From Peribacillus sp. FSL P2-0133 (GTDB lineage Bacteria; Bacillota; Bacilli; Bacillales; DSM-1321), in the NCBI RefSeq assembly GCF_037975445.1, contig NZ_CP150254.1, forward strand, positions 3,904,001 to 3,968,000: 64,000 bases of DNA, given 5' to 3'. Shown piece after piece: positions 26,665-34,962 of this stretch (position 1 is the first letter of the stretch; every line of letters begins with the position of its first letter). The notes beneath the pieces are model-generated. The model was not told the origin of the DNA. It did not search any database and was given only the letters and a program-made list of their open reading frames with translations. Made by a program: the position numbers and the translations under genes.

Positions 26665-27978
26665 CTATTTCTTTCTCTGTATACGACGTTCGCGTTTTTT
26701 AAAGTTTTCCACATCACGTTGAATTTTCTTCTTGTATCCTGGCTTGACTTTAGTTGGCTTCTTGACGTGCCTACTCGCTTTAACATCAATATCAGATTTT
26801 TGTTTTTTACGGTTTTTCCGTTTATTACGTTCGTCGATATCAACCCAATCACCGTTTTGGATATCGGCATCACGGAACTGAATGCCCATTTTTTCAAGGC
26901 GGTTCAATGAATCTTCATCAGAAGTATCATAAATGGTAGTGGCAATGCCTGAATATCCTGCACGAGCCGTCCTACCCGTCCTATGGATATAAAAATCCAA
27001 ATCTGAAGGCAATTCATAGTTAATGATATGACTTACACCTTCAATATCGATTCCACGGGAAGCCAGATCTGTCGCAACGATGAATTGATATTCCAAATCA
27101 TTGATTTGCTTCATCATTTTTTTACGCTCACGAGGCGTTAAATCCCCATGAATACGACCGACATTCAATCCTTTTTCGCTCAAGGAATTAGCCACATGAT
27201 CCGCCATTTTCTTTGTGTTCGTGAAAACAATCGCCAAATATGGATTATAACGAACGATGATATCATGAAGTAACTGCTCTTTGTTACGGTGACGAAGCGG
27301 TATAAGAACATGTTCAATTTTCGAAGCTGTCGCCTGCTTGGGATTCACTTGAACATACTTTGGATTCTCCATGTATTTATTCAAAAACGGCTTCAACTTT
27401 TCTGGGATGGTTGCCGAAAAGACAAGCATTTGAATTTTTTCAGCCATACGTGATGCAAATAAATCGACATCTTCAATGAATCCCATGTCTAGCATAAGGT
27501 CCGCTTCATCGACTACAAGCATTTTAGCTGTATACACCTGTAATGCCTGAGCTTCAACCAAGTCCTTGATCCGGCCCGGCGTACCAATTACCAATTGTGG
27601 CTGTGTCTTCAATTTATCTATCATTCGCTGTTTATCAGTGCCACCGATGAAACAACGGACTTGAATCTGCTCATCCTCAGGGAAATGGTCAGCAATTTTC
27701 AAAGCTTCTTTGTAGATTTGGTTCGCTAACTCACGGGTTGGTGCGGAAATAATCGCTTGTACCTCATTTTTACCAGCATCAAGCCTGTTCATGATTGGCA
27801 GCAAATAGGAATGTGTCTTTCCTGTACCTGTCTGCGACTGGCCAATTAAGCTACTTCCCTTTAAAAGCGACGGAAGCACGCGCTCTTGAATTTCCGTCGG
27901 CTTATCGAACCCTAAAGTGCGAACCGCATCTAGAATGTAGCTTTTCAAATTAAATCGTTCAAATTGATTTTGTTTCAT
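26665..27978 (-). CDS. cshB: DEAD-box RNA helicase CshB
   Basis: 437 residues from the ATG at 27978 (GGAG 7 nt upstream). Helicase motifs in order: Q motif with FDKPTEIQ, SQTGTGKT (I), PTRELA (Ia), VVDEADLMLD (II), SAT (III), and HRTGRTARAG (VI). The Lys/Arg-rich tail after about 370 is an RNA-binding extension. In B. subtilis CshB helps cold-shock RNA unwinding and ribosome assembly. Name chosen by synteny (yqfR) and the length near 438. Confidence 0.93.
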   Translation of the reverse strand: MKQNQFERFNLKSYILDAVRTLGFDKPTEIQERVLPSLLKGSSLIGQSQTGTGKTHSYLLPIMNRLDAGKNEVQAIISAPTRELANQIYKEALKIADHFPEDEQIQVRCFIGGTDKQRMIDKLKTQPQLVIGTPGRIKDLVEAQALQVYTAKMLVVDEADLMLDMGFIEDVDLFASRMAEKIQMLVFSATIPEKLKPFLNKYMENPKYVQVNPKQATASKIEHVLIPLRHRNKEQLLHDIIVRYNPYLAIVFTNTKKMADHVANSLSEKGLNVGRIHGDLTPRERKKMMKQINDLEYQFIVATDLASRGIDIEGVSHIINYELPSDLDFYIHRTGRTARAGYSGIATTIYDTSDEDSLNRLEKMGIQFRDADIQNGDWVDIDERNKRKNRKKQKSDIDVKASRHVKKPTKVKPGYKKKIQRDVENFKKRERRIQRKK

Positions 27979-28036
27979 CAAAAAACTCCTTTATCCTGTC
28001 AGTCATTAGACATGTCCTGTTATTATAATAAATTTT

Positions 28037-28338
28037 ACACAAAAAGCGCAAGCGCCTTGGGTTGCTCGTGAAGAAAATAGGGATTGTCCCATAAGGCGCT
28101 TTTTGCCTTGTGAGGGCTATCCTCTTTTTCACATCGAGCTAGGCGCTGAAGCTGGATTACACAAAAAGCGCAAGCCCCTTGGGTTGCTCGTGAAGAAAAT
28201 AGGGATTGTCCCATAAGGCGTTTTTTGCCTTGTGAGGGCTATCCTCTTTTTCACATCGAGCTAGGCGCTGAAGCTGGATTACACAAAAAGCGCAAGCGCC
28301 TTGGGTTGCTCGTGAAGAAAATAGGGATTGTCCCATAG
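28037..28338. repeat. 122-bp tandem repeat, 2.5 copies
   Basis: Units begin ACACAAAAAGCGCAAG at 28037, 28159 and 28281; the third breaks off after CCCATA at 28337. Copies differ at a few positions (GCGCC to GCCCC, GGCGCT to GGCGTT). Each contains an inverted repeat AAAAAGCGC...AAGGCGCTTTTT. The 643-bp cshB-yqfQ gap holds this array; the 283 bp after it show no gene, only a remnant AAAAGCGCATGCGC near 28385. Confidence 0.9.
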
Positions 28339-28621
28339 GTCAGGCCATCTACTTTTTTCCCTGTGACCCATTTAATTAAATCACAAAAGCGCATGCGCTG
28401 AGGTTAGTTCTCTTAAAATGGACTCTTGCAAACGAAAAGCCCCTGTCCTGGTCATAGCGTATCCCCCGCAGACATGGAGCTAAAAGACTACCGTTACCAT
28501 CTTACCTTCTTTCCGGTTACTTCACAACTGCCCAGTCACTCTTTCCTCAAACCTTTTTTGCCGAGTTGCATAATTTATATAGAAGATTACACCGCATATA
28601 AAAACTGAGGAGGTGAAACCT

Positions 28622-29308
28622 ATGTTCCCAAATAGAAATCGTCAACCCGGACCCGGTTTTCAGCCACCCAATGGTCGAAGGATGCAGCAGCACCCTGCTC
28701 CATTCGGACAGTCACGGCAAATTCCCCATCCTTATCAGCAGATGCAGCGGCCGATGGTCCAAAACAGACCGCAAATGCCACAGGGACCCCAAGGTTTCCG
28801 AGGCCCTTTCACCCAACCGCAGCGGCAGGAAATGCCGCCAGCAAAGAAAGAAGGGTTATTGTCAAAAATACTCGGTAAGTCGAAACAAAAAGGAGCTTCT
28901 CCCAATTTGTTTGCTCCAGCCGCTTCCACTAACAAAAGTTCTTCAAGAAGCAGCGGAGGCGGTATTTTAGAAACATTAAAAAACCCCGATTCGCTTAATA
29001 ATATGCTTTCCAACACGCAAAAAGTGTTGCAGGCGGCGGAACAATTCACGCCTATGGTGGAACAATACGGGCCAGTTGTTAAAAATTTGCCTTCCATGTG
29101 GAAAGTTTTCAAGAGCATATCATCAGCCGGTGGGACCGAGGACGAGGGAGCTTCCGTTGAAAGCGGTCCAAAGGTTGAGGAACAAAAAAACAGTGAGGTA
29201 AAAACGGATTCCAAGAAAAAAGATAAAGCTAAAGAAGCTAGCCCCATCGCCCAAGTTCGTACCGAAACGAAAAGGGAAAAAAGATCCGGTCCCAAGCTTT
29301 ATATATAA
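28622..29308 (+). CDS. yqfQ: YqfQ/VrrA-like protein
   Basis: 228 residues from the ATG at 28622 with a full AGGAGGTG site. Residues 1-80 are Pro/Gln/Arg/Asn-rich low complexity (FPNRNRQPGPGFQPP, PHPYQQMQRPM, MPQGPQGFRGPF); 95-115 is Ser/Gly; about 116-170 is a more ordered helical part (ILETLKNPDSLNNML, AEQFTPMVEQYGPVVKNLPSMW); the tail is Lys/Glu-rich. This is the build of YqfQ and of B. anthracis VrrA, whose repeat tract varies in copy number and which also adjoins ispH. Function unknown. Confidence 0.82.
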   Translation: MFPNRNRQPGPGFQPPNGRRMQQHPAPFGQSRQIPHPYQQMQRPMVQNRPQMPQGPQGFRGPFTQPQRQEMPPAKKEGLLSKILGKSKQKGASPNLFAPAASTNKSSSRSSGGGILETLKNPDSLNNMLSNTQKVLQAAEQFTPMVEQYGPVVKNLPSMWKVFKSISSAGGTEDEGASVESGPKVEEQKNSEVKTDSKKKDKAKEASPIAQVRTETKREKRSGPKLYI

Positions 29309-29356
29309 TGCCTGCAAAAAATTTTCCAATAACTGATTTTATGTAAATATGATGTT

Positions 29357-29385
29357 TTGTAATATCATCTATGGTCTTATATAAT
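29357..29385 (+). promoter_or_regulatory. Sigma-A promoter of ispH
   Basis: TTGTAA, 17-bp spacer, TATAAT, 50 bp before the ispH ATG. Confidence 0.72.
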
Positions 29386-29434
29386 AGAAAGGTATAAAAA
29401 GTGAGAGTTTCTTGCCTTGAAGGAGGACACATAG

Positions 29435-30379
29435 ATGAAAGTGATTAAAATTTCCCCGCGCGGCTATTGTTATGGCGTTGTCGATGCCATGGTCATCGCC
29501 CGTAATGCGGCTTTAGATAAAACCTTGCCACGTCCCATTTACATTTTAGGAATGATCGTGCATAACAAACATGTGACGGATGCGTTCGAAGAAGAAGGCA
29601 TCATCACGTTGGACGGAAGCAACCGCAACGATATCATCGAACAGGTGGACAGCGGAACCGTCATCTTTACTGCTCACGGCGTTTCACCTGAGATTAGGAA
29701 GATTGCTGAGAAAAAAGGTCTTGTGACGCTCGATGCAACTTGTCCCGATGTTACCGCAACACATGACTTAATTCGGGAAAAACAATCGGAAGGCTATCAA
29801 ATCATTTATATAGGCAAAAAAGGCCATCCGGAACCAGAGGGTGCTGTCGGAGTTGCTCCTGATGTCGTTCACCTGGTTCAAAAAGATGAAGATGTGGAAG
29901 CCTTGACTTTGAATAGTGATAAAATCATTGTCACCAATCAAACAACGATGAGCCAATGGGATGTTTTGGATATCATGGATAAGGTCAAGGAAAAGTTCCC
30001 GCATGCCGAAGTCCATAAAGAAATTTGTTTAGCGACACAGGTTCGCCAAGAAGCGGTTGCCGAGCAAGCTGGCGAAGCTGATGTTTTAATCGTTGTCGGA
30101 GATCCCAAGAGTAATAATTCAAACCGTCTTGCACAAGTATCCCAAGAGATTGCCGGCACGAGAGCTTATCGAATCGCTGACATTTCCGAGTTGAACCTTG
30201 AATGGTTAAAGGATGCAAAAACGGTTGCCGTCACTTCGGGAGCTTCTACACCAACTCCGATCACGAAGGAAGTTATCGCATTTCTAGAGCAATACGAAGA
30301 AAATGATGAATCGACTTGGAATACCGAAAAGAAAACGCCATTGCATAAGATTTTACCTAAGATTAAAGTGAAGAAATGA
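29435..30379 (+). CDS. ispH: 4-hydroxy-3-methylbut-2-enyl diphosphate reductase IspH
   Basis: 314 residues. Last step of the MEP pathway, reducing HMBPP to IPP and DMAPP with a 4Fe-4S cluster. The three cluster Cys are in [10 protein letters not shown] (about 13), [12 protein letters not shown] (about 98) and [14 protein letters not shown] (about 198); the catalytic Glu region is in TNQTTMS. RBS GGAGG about 8 nt before ATG. Bacillus-type IspH ends with a Lys-rich tail ([10 protein letters not shown]), as here. Confidence 0.97.
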   Translation: MKVIKISPRGYCYGVVDAMVIARNAALDKTLPRPIYILGMIVHNKHVTDAFEEEGIITLDGSNRNDIIEQVDSGTVIFTAHGVSPEIRKIAEKKGLVTLDATCPDVTATHDLIREKQSEGYQIIYIGKKGHPEPEGAVGVAPDVVHLVQKDEDVEALTLNSDKIIVTNQTTMSQWDVLDIMDKVKEKFPHAEVHKEICLATQVRQEAVAEQAGEADVLIVVGDPKSNNSNRLAQVSQEIAGTRAYRIADISELNLEWLKDAKTVAVTSGASTPTPITKEVIAFLEQYEENDESTWNTEKKTPLHKILPKIKVKK

Positions 30380-30385
30380 TTGCAC

Positions 30386-30419
30386 AAAAACAAAGGCAGC
30401 CACTAAGGCTGCCTTTTTC
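30386..30419 (+). terminator. Terminator of ispH
   Basis: AAAGGCAGCC/GGCTGCCTTT stem then TT, 8 nt after the stop; also close to the end of yqfO on the other strand. Confidence 0.9.
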
Positions 30420-30426
30420 GTGTTAT

Positions 30427-31545
30427 TTAAATAAAGCGGAAAGGGTCGGTATTCAGCCGGGATGGAATGAATTCCACATCGTAGTTCTTTTCGCGGCACA
30501 TTTTTTCAAGAATTCGTGCTACACCTTTTTTCATCACCTTTTCAACATTGTGGCCCGGATCCACGATATTCAATCCAATCATCATCGCGTCATGGGCTGT
30601 ATGGTAATACATATCACCTGTAACGTAAACATCAGCTCCCTTGAATTTCGCTGTCGTAAAGTATTTATTGCCGTCTCCGCCCAAAACGGCCACTTTTTTT
30701 ATCGGACTTTGCAAATCTCCAACGACACGCACCTTTTCAACATCGAGAGTCCGCTTCACATGTTCGGAAAATTGTTCAAGTGTCATTTCTTCAGCAAGTA
30801 CACCAATCTTTCCTAAGCCAAGAGATTCCCCTTTATTCTCCAGTTTATATATATCGTGAGCAACTTCTTCATATGGATGGGCTTTAATCATCGCAGCTAG
30901 CACTTTCTTCTCGATATTTTCCGGATATATCGTTTCAACCCGCATTTCAGCTACTTCTTCAAGCTTTCCTTTAGAGCCAATTACCGGTTCACTGCCTTCA
31001 CCTGGCAAGAAGCGTCCGGTACCTTCCCCCGAAAACGAACAATTGCTGTAGTTCCCGATCGCTCCGGCCCCTGCCTTACCTAGGGCTTCCCTCACCTTTT
31101 GTTCGTCGGTCTTTGGAACATATACGACCAATTTCTTTAGATGTGTCTCGTAAGTTGGAATCAATACCTCTGTGTCCTGCAATTGTAGCGCTTCGGCAAG
31201 TAAATCATTCACCCCGCCCTTAGCAACATCCAAATTGGTATGTGCAGCATAAACAGCAATATCATGTTTGATCAGCTTTTCGATGATGCGGCCTCCAGCT
31301 GCGTTTGTATCGATCCTTTTCAATGGTCGGTATATAAGCGGATGGTGGGCGATGATCAATTCCACGCCATGTTCTATCGCTTCGTCTACAACCTCTTCCA
31401 GCACATCAAGGGCAATCAGCACTTTAGTAACCGGCTTATTGAGCCGCCCGACATGCAGCCCGATTGGATCTCCCTCCATTGCATAATGCTTTGGGGAGAA
31501 TTGTTCAAACGTTTCAATGATTTCGTGGCCATTCACTGTCTTCAC
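30427..31545 (-). CDS. yqfO: Nif3-like dinuclear metal-centre protein YqfO
   Basis: 372 residues, the long form with a CutA/PII-like domain (about 125-230) inserted between the two Nif3 halves. Metal ligands include LIIAHHPLIYR (about 62-72), AAHTNLDVAKGGVND (about 101-115) and the C-terminal DPGHNVE. Annotated elsewhere as GTP cyclohydrolase 1 type 2 homologue; the in vivo role is uncertain. The GTG start overlaps the trmK stop (GTGA), so translation is coupled. Confidence 0.92.
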   Translation of the reverse strand: MKTVNGHEIIETFEQFSPKHYAMEGDPIGLHVGRLNKPVTKVLIALDVLEEVVDEAIEHGVELIIAHHPLIYRPLKRIDTNAAGGRIIEKLIKHDIAVYAAHTNLDVAKGGVNDLLAEALQLQDTEVLIPTYETHLKKLVVYVPKTDEQKVREALGKAGAGAIGNYSNCSFSGEGTGRFLPGEGSEPVIGSKGKLEEVAEMRVETIYPENIEKKVLAAMIKAHPYEEVAHDIYKLENKGESLGLGKIGVLAEEMTLEQFSEHVKRTLDVEKVRVVGDLQSPIKKVAVLGGDGNKYFTTAKFKGADVYVTGDMYYHTAHDAMMIGLNIVDPGHNVEKVMKKGVARILEKMCREKNYDVEFIPSRLNTDPFRFI

Positions 31546-32249
31546 CCTTTAAGCACCTCCTCAATTACTGAAATTTGAGATTTTAATTCATTGCGCTTCG
31601 TTTCCAGTCCGCTTCTTCCGCTTTCATCTAATTGTGCGATGATTCTTTCCAAATGTTTTTTCTCAAGCTGCCATTTTTTTATGAAAATGTCACTGAATTG
31701 CTCTCTTAAGTATGGACCGAAAGTGAGGCCGGCTTGCTTGTTTATCCCATAAGGGCGGAGCGGGTCTCCTTTTTTGGCAATTAAGATCTCATAGATTTTT
31801 CCATCTTCCTCAAGGATTTCCTCTCCACTAAGTTCCCAGCCGTTTTCGATTAGCCAGCTGCGAACATTCGCTGCACCGACATTAGGCTGAAGGATGAGCC
31901 TTTCTGCCTTGCCGAGTTTCCCTTTTCCGCTTTCCAATATACTTGATATTAAAGTCCCGCCCATGCCTGCAATCGTAATGCATGTCGCTTCATCAGGATT
32001 CAATACTTCAAGACCGTCTCCTTTACGGACCTCTATCTTGTCCCCAAGCCCCGTCATTGCCACTTGCTTGCGTGCTGACTGATAGGGACCTTCTACAACC
32101 TCACCTGCTATAGCGCTGTCACACAAGCCGTTAGTCACCGCATAGCACGGCAAGTAAGCATGGTCTGAACCTATATCTGCAAGGATGCTTCCCTTTGGTA
32201 TATGTATGGCAACACGTTCTAATCTCATCGATAGTTTTTCATGATTCAT
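31542..32249 (-). CDS. trmK: tRNA (adenine(22)-N(1))-methyltransferase TrmK
   Basis: 235 residues from the ATG at 32249. SAM-binding motif ILADIGSDHAYLP near 23-35 and CITIAGMGGTLISSILE near 90-106, with VGAANVRSWLIENGWE; C-terminal coiled-coil tail. Methylates N1 of A22 in the tRNA D-arm region. The frame runs open to 32438 without start context and is not included. Gene order cccA-trmK-yqfO as in B. subtilis. Confidence 0.92.
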   Translation of the reverse strand: MNHEKLSMRLERVAIHIPKGSILADIGSDHAYLPCYAVTNGLCDSAIAGEVVEGPYQSARKQVAMTGLGDKIEVRKGDGLEVLNPDEATCITIAGMGGTLISSILESGKGKLGKAERLILQPNVGAANVRSWLIENGWELSGEEILEEDGKIYEILIAKKGDPLRPYGINKQAGLTFGPYLREQFSDIFIKKWQLEKKHLERIIAQLDESGRSGLETKRNELKSQISVIEEVLKG

Positions 32250-32408
32250 ATTTATCAACTCTCTTAATTCAAATAATGTCTTACTATAATTAGTTTCCCA
32301 TTCGATTATACCAAGTTCAATCGAAAAATTGAAGAAAGGAGAAATAGGGCCCTTTCTATCAGGGCAAAAGAAACCTTCCATCTGGAATCTTCCTTTTCCG
32401 AAAAATGA

Positions 32409-32458
32409 AAAAACTGACTCAAAGAGTTCGCTTTCCAACGATTTCTTGAGTCAGTTTC
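32409..32458 (-). terminator. Terminator of cccA
   Basis: AAACTGACTCAA/TTGAGTCAGTTT arms and a minus-strand U6 run, directly after the cccA stop. Confidence 0.85.
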
Positions 32459-32463
32459 ATGAC

Positions 32464-32832
32464 TTATTTCAGTCCATGAATATATTCGGCCATGGCGTCA
32501 ATGTTCTGTTCTTCGACTAAACCTGGTGGCATTGCACCTCGTCCATTAGTGATCACGTTTTTAACCTCGTCCACCGACAGACGATCGCCAACTCCTTTTA
32601 GAGCAGGCCCGACACCGCCTTGATAGGCGTTACCATGACAAGAGATACAGTTTTGCTTATAAATGTCCTCAGGTGATGCTGAGGCATTTTCTGTTTCTTC
32701 TGTCTTTTCGCCGCCCTCTTTCTCCTTAGCAAGATCTTTGGCATCACCCAAACCTTTAAACGAAAGTAAAAACATAAGTCCAATACCAAAAACCATGATA
32801 ATAATAAAAGGCATTACTGGATTGCGATTCAT
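32464..32832 (-). CDS. cccA: Cytochrome c-550 CccA
   Basis: 122 residues. N-terminal membrane anchor (about 8-26), an acidic K/E/S linker to residue 55, then a c-type haem domain: C62-I-S-C65-H66 for covalent haem and axial His, Met101 in GRGAMPPG as distal ligand. Faces the outside of the membrane and carries electrons between the bc complex and cytochrome c oxidase. RBS GGGGAGG. Preceded by a promoter at 32945-32972 and a palindromic leader. Confidence 0.95.
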   Translation of the reverse strand: MNRNPVMPFIIIMVFGIGLMFLLSFKGLGDAKDLAKEKEGGEKTEETENASASPEDIYKQNCISCHGNAYQGGVGPALKGVGDRLSVDEVKNVITNGRGAMPPGLVEEQNIDAMAEYIHGLK

Positions 32833-32901
32833 AGTATTTCCTCCCCTATGTAGAACCTAAACTTACCATAATTAATATTATATACAAACAGCTATATATT
32901 A

Positions 32902-32929
32902 TTTTACTTGAAAAGAGTTTCAAGTAAAA
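32902..32929. repeat. Perfect 12-bp inverted repeat in the cccA leader
   Basis: TTTTACTTGAAA, 4-nt loop, TTTCAAGTAAAA, about 15 nt after the expected transcription start and 70 nt before the cccA ATG. Could be an RNA hairpin or operator. Confidence 0.6.
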
Positions 32930-32944
32930 GCCCAAAAATAGAAG

Positions 32945-32972
32945 ATATTATATAATTTCTTAAAATTGTCAA
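32945..32972 (-). promoter_or_regulatory. Sigma-A promoter of cccA
   Basis: TTGACA (32972-32967), 16-bp spacer, TAATAT (32950-32945). Confidence 0.65.
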
Positions 32973-33053
32973 AAACTTATGTATATTTCCAAACATTTTA
33001 CTTTTTCTTACATATGTTCATAATACCCTAAAATCATTATTTAAAACCGCTGG

Positions 33054-33593
33054 TTATATTAATAAAAAGTAAAGAGTGACCAGTGCTCCCAGGCCTCCCG
33101 CTATGGAAAAATGGAGCAGCTTCAGTTTATCGCCCATTAGTATCCAGAGTCCGCAATTAATGAACAAGAAAATATAAAGGATACCCACTTTGCCGGGCGC
33201 CATGAATTCTGCAAAACTGACAGTTAATAAAAGCAATGATAGGGCCATTCCCATCAACGACATTTGAAAAATGATTTTCCTGCCGTTAAAGCGGCGGACC
33301 GCCAGCCAAAAAACAAGTATTGAAATTGTTGTCATAAGCATTTGCATTCTTATGGGTATTTCAGTAAAATAATTCAAAAATACAATAAATGCAAAAAGAG
33401 CCCCAAGCAACACCCCGGAAAAGATGTCGTTTTTTTTGCTCTCGGTTTTATTCGATTTAGATGGCGGCAGTTCGCCTTGACAGTATAACGCAAGCAGGTA
33501 ATTACAATATTGCTCTGGAAGCATACGACTTTCCTTCCAGGAGTTTATTTCTTTAATGATGATTTTCTTTCTCATCTCATCCATGAATTTCAC
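33054..33593 (-). CDS. Uncharacterised five-TM membrane protein
   Basis: 179 residues. The first 50 are cytoplasmic and soluble (EINSWKESRMLPEQYCNYLLALYCQGELP), followed by five hydrophobic segments at about 52-75, 80-97, 105-128, 133-150 and 158-178. It has the look of a small Bacillaceae membrane protein with a conserved N-terminal helical motif, but I do not know a function. Inserted between sigA and cccA, where B. subtilis, as I recall it, has none. Start: ATG at 33593 with GAGGATG just upstream. Confidence 0.72.
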   Translation of the reverse strand: MKFMDEMRKKIIIKEINSWKESRMLPEQYCNYLLALYCQGELPPSKSNKTESKKNDIFSGVLLGALFAFIVFLNYFTEIPIRMQMLMTTISILVFWLAVRRFNGRKIIFQMSLMGMALSLLLLTVSFAEFMAPGKVGILYIFLFINCGLWILMGDKLKLLHFSIAGGLGALVTLYFLLI

Positions 33594-33731
33594 ATCCTCA
33601 TGATGATCATTTCTTTTTAGCAGCTTAGCTTTTTAGCTATGTAAAATTGTTTCTGTTTTAAATTCAATTTCCATTATAAGCAAAAAATGGAAAAGGATTG
33701 TTCTTACAAGGATATTTTTACATCAAAATTG

Positions 33732-33775
33732 AAAAAAAGAGCCGCTCCCGAACGCTGGGCATTCAAGAGGGCTCT
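33732..33775 (-). terminator. Terminator of the yqxD-dnaG-sigA operon
   Basis: AGAGCC/GGCTCT stem with further pairing inside (CCC/GGG) and U7 on the minus strand, 18 nt after sigA. Confidence 0.85.
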
Positions 33776-33793
33776 GTTAAGGGCATATATATT

Positions 33794-34927
33794 CTACTCC
33801 AGGAAATCTTTCAAGCGTTTGCTGCGGCTTGGATGTCTCAGTTTACGTAGCGCCTTCGCTTCGATTTGACGGATACGCTCGCGGGTGACCCCAAACACTT
33901 TACCTACCTCTTCAAGTGTGCGGGTGCGGCCATCATCAAGTCCAAAGCGGAGTCTCAAGACGTTCTCTTCACGGTCAGTAAGAGTATCCAATACGTCTTC
34001 AAGCTGTTCTTTCAAAAGTTCATATGCTGCATGTTCCGATGGGGAAGTCGCATCCTGATCTTCAATGAAATCACCTAAATGTGAATCGTCTTCTTCACCT
34101 ATTGGCGTTTCCAATGAAACAGGCTCCTGAGCTATTTTCAAGATTTCACGAACTTTTTCAGGAGTTAAGTCCATATCCTCCGCAATTTCTTCCGGAGAAG
34201 GTTCACGTCCTAAATCCTGAAGAAGCTGTCTTTGGACACGGATCAATTTATTGATGGTTTCCACCATATGCACCGGTATCCGGATCGTTCTTGCTTGGTC
34301 GGCAATGGCACGGGTTATCGCTTGGCGAATCCACCATGTTGCATACGTACTGAATTTGAATCCCTTGCGGTAATCAAATTTTTCCACTGCTTTGATAAGT
34401 CCCATATTACCTTCCTGAATCAAATCAAGGAAAAGCATTCCGCGTCCGACATAGCGCTTGGCGATACTGACAACAAGACGAAGGTTAGCTTCTGCCAAAC
34501 GGCGTTTCGCTTCTTCATCTCCATCTTCAATTCTCGTCGCCAGTGATATTTCCTCTTCTGCCGATAAAAGGTCGACCCGACCAATTTCCTTTAAATACAT
34601 GCGTACTGGGTCATTAATTTTAACGCCAGGAGGAACACTTAAATCATTTAAGTCAAACTCTTCTTCTTTTGCAAGTTTCTTCTCATCTGGATCGTCTTCA
34701 TCTTCGTCTTCCTCACCATCAGTGAGTATTTCGACGCCGTTTTCTGCTAACACCTCATAGAACTCATCCATTTGATCGGAATCCAACTCAAAACCGCCAA
34801 TCATTTCAGCAATTTTTTCTAAAGTCAAAGAGCCCCGTTTTTTACCTAGCTCTAGTAATTTTTCTTTCACCTGTTCAAGGCTAAATTCATTATCAACTTG
34901 TTTGGAACGTGCTGGTTTTTCAGCCAT
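33794..34927 (-). CDS. sigA: Primary sigma factor SigA (RpoD)
   Basis: 377 residues. Region 1.1 (1-75, ending in an acidic [13 protein letters not shown] stretch), 1.2 ([11 protein letters not shown]), 2.1-2.4 ([26 protein letters not shown], then [19 protein letters not shown], which melts and reads the -10), 3, and 4.2 helix-turn-helix ([29 protein letters not shown]) for the -35. Housekeeping sigma of vegetative growth. GGAGG RBS. Third gene after yqxD and dnaG, the classic macromolecular synthesis operon. Confidence 0.98.
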   Translation of the reverse strand: MAEKPARSKQVDNEFSLEQVKEKLLELGKKRGSLTLEKIAEMIGGFELDSDQMDEFYEVLAENGVEILTDGEEDEDEDDPDEKKLAKEEEFDLNDLSVPPGVKINDPVRMYLKEIGRVDLLSAEEEISLATRIEDGDEEAKRRLAEANLRLVVSIAKRYVGRGMLFLDLIQEGNMGLIKAVEKFDYRKGFKFSTYATWWIRQAITRAIADQARTIRIPVHMVETINKLIRVQRQLLQDLGREPSPEEIAEDMDLTPEKVREILKIAQEPVSLETPIGEEDDSHLGDFIEDQDATSPSEHAAYELLKEQLEDVLDTLTDREENVLRLRFGLDDGRTRTLEEVGKVFGVTRERIRQIEAKALRKLRHPSRSKRLKDFLE

Positions 34928-34962
34928 TAGTTCCCCTCCTTCCAGGACTTACACCTAAACGA

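Noticed and set aside
28426..28608. 60-codon plus-strand frame before yqfQ
   Set aside because: No RBS, no motif, remnants of the 122-bp repeat nearby; chance frame.
28735..29295. 186-codon minus-strand frame opposite yqfQ
   Set aside because: Arises from the low-complexity codons of yqfQ; no start context, and yqfQ has a full AGGAGGTG site.
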